This document shows, one piece after another, positions 30,608 through 38,251 of a stretch of 64,000 nt of DNA. Position 1 is the stretch's first letter. Each line of letters opens with the position of its first letter. The translations under genes were made by a program, and so were the position numbers. The stretch is from Mycobacterium syngnathidarum (GTDB lineage: Bacteria > Actinomycetota > Actinomycetes > Mycobacteriales > Mycobacteriaceae): positions 122,833-186,832 of the forward strand of contig NZ_MLCL01000011.1 in assembly GCF_001942625.1 (NCBI RefSeq), written 5' to 3'. The notes below the pieces were generated by a model. That model was not told the DNA's origin, made no database searches, and was given only the letters and a program-made list of their open reading frames with translations.

Positions 30608-32224
30608 GTGCAGTCCCGCCGTTCCGCTCCGTCGATACTCTTCACCGCCCTTGCGGCGACGGTCGTGATCGTGCCCTGGGCGATCAGCGGCACCGATTCT
30701 GGCAAACAGTCCGATACCGCTGAGACTGCACCAATACTCACACAGCAATCTCTCGAAAACCTTGCCGTCGGCGAGAGCATCCGCGAGATCCATCAGGACA
30801 CCCCGTTCTCGATGGTCGCGCTCACCTCGCCGGACCTGCGCGGCACGTCCGCCCGGGTCCGCGCCCGCAAGGACGACGGAAGCTGGGGCCCTTGGTACCA
30901 GGCCGAGAATCTCGACGGCGTCGGCGCCGACACCGCAGGCCCACGCGGCACCGAACCGGTGTTCGTCGGGCGCACCAACACCGTGCAGATCGCCGTCACC
31001 CGCGCACCGCGGGCACCCGCGGCACCGCCCGGGAAACCCGGGAAGCCCGGCGCGGCACAGCCCGCACTCGGCTACATCCCCGCCAACGTCCAGGCGCCCA
31101 TCGGTCAGAACGTGACCGCAGTACTGATCACCCCGCCGCAGGCACCTGCCGACGTCCGGCCACTGCCGACCGCCGCCATCAACCCCGGCCAACCGCCGAC
31201 CATCATCAACCGCGCCCAGTGGGGCGCCAACGAGTCGATGCGGTGCGGAAACACCGTGTACGACAAGGGTATTCGCGCCGGCATCGTGCACCACACGGCG
31301 GGCAGCAACGAGTATGCCCCCGAGGACTCGGCAGGCATCGTCCGGTCGATCTACGAGTACCACACCCGTGAGCTGGGCTGGTGCGACATCGCCTACAACG
31401 CCATGGTGGACAAGTACGGGCAGGTTTTCGAGGGCCGCGCCGGCGGGATGGACAAGCCCGTCGAGGGGTCCCACACCGGCGGCTTCAACATCGACACCTG
31501 GGGCGTGGCGATGATGGGCGACTTCGACGTCGTACCGCCCACCGAGATCCAGGTGCGCAACACCGGCCGCCTCCTGGGCTGGCGGCTCGGGCTCAATCAC
31601 GTCGATCCGCACGGCACCGTCGTACTCACCTCCGCAGGCGGGTCTTTCACCCACTTCCCACGCGGAGCCACCCCGACCCTGCCGACGATCTTCACCCACC
31701 GCGACGTCGGCATCACCGATTGCCCCGGCAACGCCGCCTACGCCCAGATGGGCCACATCCGCGACATCGCCGCCCGGTTCAATCAGCCTCCCGGGCCCGC
31801 GGACCTGGCCGACCAGATGCGCGGCGGCGCGATCTACAACCGCTGGCAGGCCGAAGGCGGGGCGGCCGGCCTGCTGGGCAACCCGACCTCACCCGAGACC
31901 GTAGGCAAAGGGAGCGCCCGGTACGCGACATTCGAGCGCGGCGCCGTCTACTGGTCACCCGACAGCGGCGCCCAACCCGTCACCGGGGCCATCTACGAGG
32001 CCTGGGGAACACTGGGCTTCGAGCGCGGGGTGCTGGGGCTGCCGACCAGCGCCGAAATCCCCGAGCCCCAGTGGATCGTGCAGAACTTCCAGCACGGCAC
32101 ACTGAACTTCGACCGCGAGAAAGGCACTGTGACCCGCGTGGTCGACGGTGTGCCCGTGGAACTGCCCCCGCCGTCACCCGATCAGCAGCCCGTGCAGCTG
32201 GAGCGCTTCACCCCCATCACCTGA
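30608..32224 (+). CDS. PGRP-type N-acetylmuramoyl-L-alanine amidase with LGFP repeats (Rv3811-like)
   Basis: This is a secreted peptidoglycan hydrolase candidate of 538 residues. It has an N-terminal signal segment (about 8-27), a Pro-rich linker, an amidase_2/PGRP domain (about 195-400) with HHTAGSNEYAPED, WCDIAYNAMVD and THRDVGITDCPG (zinc-ligand histidines and cysteine), then LGFP-type repeats (GLLGNPTSPE, GVLGLPTSAE) that bind cell wall. Such proteins cleave the bond between MurNAc and the stem peptide. The GTG is 7 nt from a TAnnnT box. Position after erp matches M. tuberculosis Rv3811. Confidence 0.88.
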   Translation: MQSRRSAPSILFTALAATVVIVPWAISGTDSGKQSDTAETAPILTQQSLENLAVGESIREIHQDTPFSMVALTSPDLRGTSARVRARKDDGSWGPWYQAENLDGVGADTAGPRGTEPVFVGRTNTVQIAVTRAPRAPAAPPGKPGKPGAAQPALGYIPANVQAPIGQNVTAVLITPPQAPADVRPLPTAAINPGQPPTIINRAQWGANESMRCGNTVYDKGIRAGIVHHTAGSNEYAPEDSAGIVRSIYEYHTRELGWCDIAYNAMVDKYGQVFEGRAGGMDKPVEGSHTGGFNIDTWGVAMMGDFDVVPPTEIQVRNTGRLLGWRLGLNHVDPHGTVVLTSAGGSFTHFPRGATPTLPTIFTHRDVGITDCPGNAAYAQMGHIRDIAARFNQPPGPADLADQMRGGAIYNRWQAEGGAAGLLGNPTSPETVGKGSARYATFERGAVYWSPDSGAQPVTGAIYEAWGTLGFERGVLGLPTSAEIPEPQWIVQNFQHGTLNFDREKGTVTRVVDGVPVELPPPSPDQQPVQLERFTPIT

Positions 32225-32238
32225 GCGCCCGAGGCGTC

Positions 32239-33063
32239 TCAGGACCACCAGCGTTCCAGCACCCGGGCCACCCCGTCCTCGCGGTTGGTCACGGTCACCT
32301 CGTCGGCCGCGTCCACCGCGGCAGGGTGGGCATTGCCCATCGCCACCCCGCGCTGCGCCCAGCTCAGCATCGGGATGTCGTTGGGCATGTCGCCGAAGGT
32401 CACGATGTCGGCGGCAGTGAGCCCCAGCGGAGCGGCCAGCTCTTCGACGCCGGTGGCCTTGCTGATGCCCAGCGGCACCACCTCGATCAGCCCGTTGTTG
32501 GTCGAGTAGGTGATATCACCTTGGAGCCCAACGTGTTTGAGGAGTTCAGCGGCCATGTCAGCACTGCGCGCACCGGCCTTGCGGATGAGCAGTTTGACCG
32601 CCGGGGCGCTCAGCAGATCCTCGACCGACACCTCGGTGTTGTCCGGGTTGAGCCAGGCATGCTCGTAGCCCGGTGAACTGACGAACTGCGGGGTCGCGGC
32701 ATCATGCGCGGACGAGCCCACCCGCTCCACCGCCAAGCCCGCGCCGGGAATGACCCGGGTGGCGATCTCGGCGAGCTCACCGAGCACCTCGGCCGACAGC
32801 GTGTGCGCCGAGATGATGCGGTCGGTCGACGGGTCGTAGATCACGGCCCCGTTGGCGCAGACCGCCATCGGCGCCAGCCCCAGACCGTCGACCACCGGCG
32901 CGATCCACCGCGGCGGGCGCCCGGTGGCCAGCACGAAATTCGCCCCCGCCTCGACCGCGGCCTGTACCGCCGCCCGGGTGCGCGGCGTGACCTTCTCGTC
33001 CTCGTCGAGCAGCGTTCCGTCCACGTCGGTGGCGATCAGCCCCGGCGCCCACTCGACGCTCAC
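32239..33063 (-). CDS. HAD-superfamily Cof-type hydrolase (Rv3813c-like)
   Basis: The 274-residue phosphatase-like protein has HAD motif I (DVDGTLLDEDEKV, nucleophile Asp about 14), motif II near VLATGRPPRW, and motif IV (FGDMPNDIPML), with a Cof-type cap between. Family members dephosphorylate sugar phosphates or nucleotides; the substrate is unknown. Its start overlaps the stop of the acyltransferase upstream by 4 bp, so it is co-transcribed with the two acyltransferases. Confidence 0.85.
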   Translation of the reverse strand: MSVEWAPGLIATDVDGTLLDEDEKVTPRTRAAVQAAVEAGANFVLATGRPPRWIAPVVDGLGLAPMAVCANGAVIYDPSTDRIISAHTLSAEVLGELAEIATRVIPGAGLAVERVGSSAHDAATPQFVSSPGYEHAWLNPDNTEVSVEDLLSAPAVKLLIRKAGARSADMAAELLKHVGLQGDITYSTNNGLIEVVPLGISKATGVEELAAPLGLTAADIVTFGDMPNDIPMLSWAQRGVAMGNAHPAAVDAADEVTVTNREDGVARVLERWWS

Positions 33064-33821
33064 CTGCTGCTCTTCGCTTCACGCTCGGCACGCTTGCGCG
33101 CGCGTTCAGCCAACTCGGCCTCGTCGAGCCGCTTGGCCTCCTGGAGCGTCGGAGCCGTCCCACCCAGCCGGCGCGGCACCCAATGCGCCCCGGCCGGGGC
33201 CGGGTAGTCCCGCTGGGCCCGGGTCAGCAGCGAGGACATCCCTGCCCGGAGCGACTCATCGAGCTGGGCAACGGTACCCGTGGGCACAATCGGTGCACCG
33301 ATCTGAACAGTGACAGGAATATTCTTGCGCCCCAATGCTTTCGGATGATCTTTGGTCCAGATGCGGTGCGCACCCCAGACGATCAGCGGAACGATCGGCA
33401 CGCCGGCTTCCAACGCCATCCGGGCCGCACCCGTCTTGAAGTCCTTGAGTTCGAAGCTGCGGCTGATCGTCGCCTCCGGATACACCCCGACCAACTCGCC
33501 TCGGCGCAACGCCTCCACCGCCACGGCGTAGGCCCCGGCGCCTGCCCTACGGTCCACCGGGATCGTCCCGGTGTGCCTGATCAAATAGTGGACCACCTTC
33601 ACCTGGTCCATCTCCGCCTTGATCATGAACCGCAACCGCCGGCCACGCTCGGTGGCCGCCAGGCCGGCCGGAAGGAAATCCACGTAGCTCGTGTGGTTGA
33701 TGGCCACGACGGCACCACCCTTGGCGGGCAGATTCTCCAACCCACCGAAGGTGATCCGAGTCCCGGTGGCCCGTACCGCGAGCCTGGCGGCAATCTCCAA
33801 ACTTCGGAAAACCGGTTCCAT
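33060..33821 (-). CDS. 1-acyl-sn-glycerol-3-phosphate acyltransferase-like protein (copy 2)
   Basis: The 253-residue PlsC-family protein shows the HX4D catalytic motif (NHTSYVD), the block TIPVDR, and the phosphate-binding motif VGVYPEATISRS. It would acylate a glycerophospholipid intermediate or a related lipid at the inner membrane. The start at 33821 (MEPVFRSLEIA) matches the start of its neighbour (MEPVYGTVIKLA). An in-frame extension upstream lies in the other gene's 3' end. It is 7 bp downstream of its paralog and overlaps the HAD gene, forming a three-gene unit like Rv3813c-Rv3815c. Confidence 0.85.
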   Translation of the reverse strand: MEPVFRSLEIAARLAVRATGTRITFGGLENLPAKGGAVVAINHTSYVDFLPAGLAATERGRRLRFMIKAEMDQVKVVHYLIRHTGTIPVDRRAGAGAYAVAVEALRRGELVGVYPEATISRSFELKDFKTGAARMALEAGVPIVPLIVWGAHRIWTKDHPKALGRKNIPVTVQIGAPIVPTGTVAQLDESLRAGMSSLLTRAQRDYPAPAGAHWVPRRLGGTAPTLQEAKRLDEAELAERARKRAEREAKSSR

Positions 33822-33828
33822 ACGCGTC

Positions 33829-34629
33829 TTACCCCGAGGCCCCGGTGGGTCCAGAAGCCTCAGAAGGCCCAGAAGGGCCGTCCAACACGCGCCTGGCCGC
33901 CTTCGCGGCCGCTTCCTCGGCATCCATCCGGTTGGCCTCGGCCAACGTCGGCGCCGAACCGCCCAGGCGGTGCGGTACCCAGAACTCGCCAGGAGGATAC
34001 GGACCATAGGTGTCCTGAACCTCAGCCAGCAGGTGCTGCATGCGTGAATGCAGCAGCGCGGTCAGCTCGGTTGCGGGCAGGGTCGGCTGAATCGGCTCGC
34101 CGACCGCGATCGAGATCGGCACCTTCGGCCGATACAAATTCTTCGGATGGCCCTTGGTCCAGATGCGCTGGGCACCCCACACGATGTGCGGCACGATCGG
34201 CACCCCGGCCTCGATCGCCATCCGGGCCGCACCGGACTTGAAATCCTTGATCTCGAAGCTGCGGCTGATCGTCGCCTCCGGGTACACCCCGACCAGTTCC
34301 CCGGCCTTGAGGTAGTCGACCGCCGCCTCAAATGACGCCGCACCACTGTCCCGGTCGACCTCGATATGCCGCAGGCTGCGCATGATCGGGCCGGTGACCT
34401 TGTTGTCGAAGACTTCCTTCTTTGCCATGAACCGCACCTTGCGGCCCCGCTTCTGCAGGTAGGCCGGCAAGCCGGCGAACGTGAAGTCGAAGTAGCTGGT
34501 GTGGTTGATGGCCACCACCGCGCCGCCGGTGACCGGGAGGTTCTCCACCCCGGTCACGGTGAACTTCAGCCCCTGCAGCCGCCAGGCCATTCGAGCGAGT
34601 TTTATGACAGTCCCGTACACCGGTTCCAC
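33829..34629 (-). CDS. 1-acyl-sn-glycerol-3-phosphate acyltransferase-like protein (copy 1)
   Basis: This 266-residue PlsC-type acyltransferase shares the layout of the next gene: NHTSYFD, HIEVDRDSG, VGVYPEATISRS and a C-terminal APTLAEANRMD block. It ends in a Gly/Ser/Pro-rich tail absent from the copy. The two are clearly tandem duplicates. M. tuberculosis has three such genes here (Rv3814c-Rv3816c). The gene is divergent from the MBL-Rieske gene, with 90 bp between. Substrate unknown; phospholipid or trehalose-lipid acylation is possible. Confidence 0.85.
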   Translation of the reverse strand: MEPVYGTVIKLARMAWRLQGLKFTVTGVENLPVTGGAVVAINHTSYFDFTFAGLPAYLQKRGRKVRFMAKKEVFDNKVTGPIMRSLRHIEVDRDSGAASFEAAVDYLKAGELVGVYPEATISRSFEIKDFKSGAARMAIEAGVPIVPHIVWGAQRIWTKGHPKNLYRPKVPISIAVGEPIQPTLPATELTALLHSRMQHLLAEVQDTYGPYPPGEFWVPHRLGGSAPTLAEANRMDAEEAAAKAARRVLDGPSGPSEASGPTGASG

Positions 34630-34719
34630 GTAGCCAGCCTAATCCCAGCCCGTATCTGCGCGTCACCCAACTCGGGCTAGGCTGGGCGGGCATCGAAGTA
34701 CTCCATCGAAAGGCCGTTT

Positions 34720-36276
34720 GTGCAGGTCACCAGCGTCGGGCATGCCGGCTTCCTGATCGAGACCAAGGCTGGCAGCATTTTGTGCGACCCCTGGGTCAAT
34801 CCCGCCTACTTCGCCTCGTGGTTCCCGTTCCCGGACAACAGCCAATTGGACTGGGCAGCGCTTGGCGACGTGGACTACCTCTACGTGTCGCACCTGCACA
34901 AGGACCACTTCGACCCGGAGAACCTGCGCCGCCACGTCAACAAGGACGCGGTGGTGTTGCTGCCCGACTTCCCGGTGCCCGACCTGCAACGCGAACTCCA
35001 GGCGCTGGGCTTCCACCGGTTCTTCGAGACCACCGATTCGGTGAAGCACACCGTCAGCGGCCCCAAGGGCGACCTCGATGTGATGATCATCGCGCTGCGC
35101 GCACCCGCCGACGGCCCGATCGGTGACTCAGGTCTGGTGGTGGACGACGGCGAGACCGTCGCATTCAACATGAACGACGCACGTCCGGTGGATCTCGAGA
35201 TGTTGCATGCCGACTTCGGTCAGGTCGACGTGCACATGCTGCAGTATTCGGGCGCCATCTGGTACCCGATGGTCTACGACATGCCCGCGCGCGCCAAGGA
35301 AGCCTTCGGTATCCAGAAGCGCCAGCGCCAGATGGACCGGTGCCGCCAATACATCGCACAGGTCGGGGCAACGTGGGTGATCCCCTCGGCCGGGCCGCCC
35401 TGTTTCCTGGATGCCGAGCTGCGCGATCTCAACGACGATCACGGCGATCCGGCGAACATTTTCCCCGACCAGGTGGTGTTCCTGGACCAGATGCGCCGCC
35501 ACGGCCACGACGGCGGCCTGCTGATGCTCCCCGGCAGCACCGCGGATTTCGCGGGATCCCAACTGAACTCGCTGACCCACCCGGTCGAGGATCCCGAGAC
35601 GATCTTCACCACCGGAAAAGCCGCGTACATCGAGGACTACGCACAACGGATGGCCCCGGTGCTGGCCGCGGAAAAGGCCTCCTGGGCCCCGGCAGCCGGA
35701 GAGCCCCTGCTGCCCGCGCTGCGGGCACTGTTCGAGCCGATCATGAGCCAGACCGACCAGATCTGCGACGGCATCGGCTACCCGGTCGAACTGCGCCTGT
35801 CGGGCCCCGGCCACAACGAGACCGTGGTGCTGGATTTCCCGAAACGTCTTGTGCGCGAACCCATCGCGGATGAGAAGTTCCGCTACGGTTTCGCCATCCC
35901 ACCCGAGCTGGTGCGCACCGTGCTGCGCGACAACGAGCCGGACTGGGTCAACACGATCTTCCTGTCCACCCGCTTCGCGGCCTGGCGCGTGGGCGGGTAC
36001 AACGAGTACCTCTACACGTTCTTCAAGTGCCTGACCGACGAGCGCATCGCCTACGCCGACGGCTGGTTCGCCGAGGCGCACGACGACTCTTCCTCGATCA
36101 CCCTGGACGGCTTCGAAATCCAGCGCCGGTGCCCGCATCTCAAGGCCGATCTGTCGAAGTTCGGTGTGGTGGAAGGTAAGACACTCACCTGCAATCTGCA
36201 CGGCTGGCAGTGGAACCTGGAGAACGGCAAATGCCTGACCACCAAGGGCCACGAGTTGCGGTGCTCACGCGCATGA
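34720..36276 (+). CDS. Metallo-beta-lactamase/Rieske fusion protein (Rv3818-like)
   Basis: The 518-residue protein combines an N-terminal UlaG-like metallo-beta-lactamase fold, with the full metal motif HLHKDH (His58, His60, Asp62, His63), and a C-terminal Rieske [2Fe-2S] domain with C-P-H (Cys471, His473) and C-x2-H (Cys491, His494). The same two domains occur in CMP-Neu5Ac hydroxylase, where the Rieske domain comes first. An oxygenase on a sugar or lipid substrate is therefore possible but unproven. The GTG follows AAAGG. The stop overlaps the next small gene by 4 bp. The pair is conserved in mycobacteria (Rv3818-Rv3819). Confidence 0.85.
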   Translation: MQVTSVGHAGFLIETKAGSILCDPWVNPAYFASWFPFPDNSQLDWAALGDVDYLYVSHLHKDHFDPENLRRHVNKDAVVLLPDFPVPDLQRELQALGFHRFFETTDSVKHTVSGPKGDLDVMIIALRAPADGPIGDSGLVVDDGETVAFNMNDARPVDLEMLHADFGQVDVHMLQYSGAIWYPMVYDMPARAKEAFGIQKRQRQMDRCRQYIAQVGATWVIPSAGPPCFLDAELRDLNDDHGDPANIFPDQVVFLDQMRRHGHDGGLLMLPGSTADFAGSQLNSLTHPVEDPETIFTTGKAAYIEDYAQRMAPVLAAEKASWAPAAGEPLLPALRALFEPIMSQTDQICDGIGYPVELRLSGPGHNETVVLDFPKRLVREPIADEKFRYGFAIPPELVRTVLRDNEPDWVNTIFLSTRFAAWRVGGYNEYLYTFFKCLTDERIAYADGWFAEAHDDSSSITLDGFEIQRRCPHLKADLSKFGVVEGKTLTCNLHGWQWNLENGKCLTTKGHELRCSRA

Positions 36277-36608
36277 GTGCCCCGCGCCAGTACTACGACG
36301 ACGGCCTGATCCAGCTGGATCGCGAGGCGATCACGTTGCGGCGCTACCATTTCCCGTCGGGAACCTCGAAGGTGATCCCGTTGCGGGACATCCGCTCGTA
36401 CCGGGCCGAGTCACTCGGGCTGGCCCTCAACCGGTTCCGCATCTGGGGCAGTTCGGACCTGCGCCGCTGGATGCCACTGGACGTGTGGCGGCCGATCAAG
36501 TCGACGCTGATCACCTTGAAGGTCAACGGGACTCGCCCCGATCCGGCGTTCACCCCGCAGCGCCCCGCCGAGTTGATCGCGCTACTCGACGAACTGCTCG
36601 GCAGTTAA
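36273..36608 (+). CDS. Small PH-like protein (Rv3819-like)
   Basis: The 111-residue protein begins MSAPRQYYDDGLIQL and is all-beta in appearance with a final helix (PAELIALLDELL), resembling the bacterial PH-like fold (VIPLRDIRSYRAES). No catalytic motif is visible. The start overlaps the MBL-Rieske stop (ATGA), and the length equals that of M. tuberculosis Rv3819. It may be an accessory subunit or membrane-lipid contact for the Rieske protein; this is inference from coupling. Its stop overlaps the stop of the convergent gene in TTAA. Confidence 0.75.
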   Translation: MSAPRQYYDDGLIQLDREAITLRRYHFPSGTSKVIPLRDIRSYRAESLGLALNRFRIWGSSDLRRWMPLDVWRPIKSTLITLKVNGTRPDPAFTPQRPAELIALLDELLGS

Positions 36609-37420
36609 CGCGCTGAGACCACCTGCCGCAGTTCAGAAGCCGCACTGGACGCACTGTCGTACACCCGGACGATCGCCTCATCTCCAGGCTTGAGGAAGGT
36701 GGACTCACCGAGCGGCGTGTAGCGGGTGGCGCCGATGCCGATCAGCACGTTCTCCGGATGCCCGCTGGCCACCATCAAGGCGCCGACATCTTCCAAAGGT
36801 GTGTCCGCCGAACCCTTCTGGTTGGCCAGCCGCTCGACGATCCAGTCCAGCAGCACCTCGCCGTAGTACGAGTAGCCCACCAGCGGCGAATCCACGCCGT
36901 ATGCGTGCTGCTCGCCGTCGTTCTCGCTCAGGTAGCAGACCAGCCGCATCGTCGCGGTAGGGCCGTCCGGGGTCAGATCACTGATCTCGAAGAATTGCGG
37001 CGCAACACCTTTGGAGGCGGGGCCCCAGTTCTTCTTGTGGCTGATCTTCGGTGCACCCGGTCGGCGGATCGAGCAGTCGTTGAATGCGCCGAGGGCGAAC
37101 GGCTCCAGCCGCACCACGGTGTCGCCGTTCCACACCACGTGGCAGGCCACCCCGACCTCGGGCTCGATCTGCAGGTTGAGCGGGCCCTCAACTTCCCCGG
37201 GCTCGGGCAGCAAGATGGCATCGCTGGACAGCGGGAACTCGCCCAGAAAATCATCGCGGCCGGGCGCGTACCACGGGAAGACGCCCTTGGGCGCATACCC
37301 TTCGGTGACCACCTTGACGAAATCCCCGGCCTCTCCGGCCTGTTCGAGATGGCCCGCGAAATTTCCGGCCACACCGAAGCCGAACCAATTACGCACCTCG
37401 CCAAGGTCGATATCGATCAT
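36605..37420 (-). CDS. DUF5718 family protein
   Basis: The 271-residue protein (MIDIDLGEVRNWFGFGVAGN) resembles the DUF5718 group, with the conserved blocks GNFAGHLEQAGE, EPEVGVACHVVW and NDCSIRRP. The EPE...C/H pattern recalls fumarylacetoacetase-fold hydrolases, which bind metal through acidic residues, but this is a weak impression. The start at 37420 is chosen because upstream codons are not conserved in character. It stands alone, convergent with the PH-like gene and divergent from the hemerythrin gene. Function unknown. Confidence 0.65.
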   Translation of the reverse strand: MIDIDLGEVRNWFGFGVAGNFAGHLEQAGEAGDFVKVVTEGYAPKGVFPWYAPGRDDFLGEFPLSSDAILLPEPGEVEGPLNLQIEPEVGVACHVVWNGDTVVRLEPFALGAFNDCSIRRPGAPKISHKKNWGPASKGVAPQFFEISDLTPDGPTATMRLVCYLSENDGEQHAYGVDSPLVGYSYYGEVLLDWIVERLANQKGSADTPLEDVGALMVASGHPENVLIGIGATRYTPLGESTFLKPGDEAIVRVYDSASSAASELRQVVSAR

Positions 37421-37545
37421 GGCTGCAACCCTACTGTGACCGCGACAAGCCGGAAACAAGTCGCACTTAAGTCGGCGCGCCCAGGCTGTGCACCAAGACA
37501 TCCGATCCGCCAACCCCGGATCCGCAGAACCCGAGGAGCACCGCC

Positions 37546-38235
37546 GTGTCCACCACCGTCACAGTCGAACCCCGCAAATCCGGCGATCCCGCGCCCGACC
37601 TGCTGGGTATCACCCTCGCGCACCGCGCGATGCTGGCCGATCTGACCCGCCTGACCGAGCTGGCCACGGCGGTGCGGGACCGGGATGTGATTTGCACTCC
37701 CGGCCGTGCCCGGGCCATTTCGCGATACCTGGAATGGCTGTGCGATTCCATTCACCATCACCACACCATCGAGGACACCGTGTTGTGGCCGGTGGTCCAG
37801 GCCAGCGTGGGCAGTCATGTCGACCTGAGCGAGCTGACCGACGACCACGCCGCCCTCGACCCGAGGCTGGACCAGCTGCGGGCCCGCGCCGCGGCGTTCC
37901 GGCTGTCGATGGGTGACCGCCAGATCGCCGGCGTGATGGCCCTTGAGCTGGCCGAACTCTCGACATCGCTGACCGAGCACATCAACGACGAGGAACTGGA
38001 GGTGTTCCCCTTGATCGCCGAGCACGTCTCGGTGGCGGACTGGGAGTCGGTGGAGCGGGCCGCCCGTGACGGCAGCCGCATGTCGTTCGACGGTCCACGC
38101 TCGCTGGCGGCGATGACCGACGAGGAACGTTCGACACTGGCGCAGCACGCCGGGATCGGGCTGCGGATCCTGCTGTCGGTGTTGCGGCTGGTACACCGGC
38201 GGCGGGAACGGGCAGTGTTCGGCGTGAGCCGATGA
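37546..38235 (+). CDS. Hemerythrin HHE cation-binding domain protein
   Basis: The 229-residue protein shows the hemerythrin-like ligands on a four-helix bundle: HRAML, HHHHTIEDTVLWP, DDHAALD and EHINDEELEVFP. Such domains carry a non-haem di-iron centre and sense or buffer oxygen, nitric oxide or iron; which applies here is unknown. The GTG start follows GAGGAGC at good spacing. The C-terminal part (about 185-229) is Arg-rich and may contact membrane or DNA. It is convergent with the large SARP regulator. Confidence 0.8.
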   Translation: MSTTVTVEPRKSGDPAPDLLGITLAHRAMLADLTRLTELATAVRDRDVICTPGRARAISRYLEWLCDSIHHHHTIEDTVLWPVVQASVGSHVDLSELTDDHAALDPRLDQLRARAAAFRLSMGDRQIAGVMALELAELSTSLTEHINDEELEVFPLIAEHVSVADWESVERAARDGSRMSFDGPRSLAAMTDEERSTLAQHAGIGLRILLSVLRLVHRRRERAVFGVSR

Positions 38236-38251
38236 TCCGGCACCGCCGCAG

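Noticed and set aside
30272..31756. Minus-strand frame opposite the PGRP amidase
   Set aside because: No family features; the amidase and erp on the plus strand explain the region.
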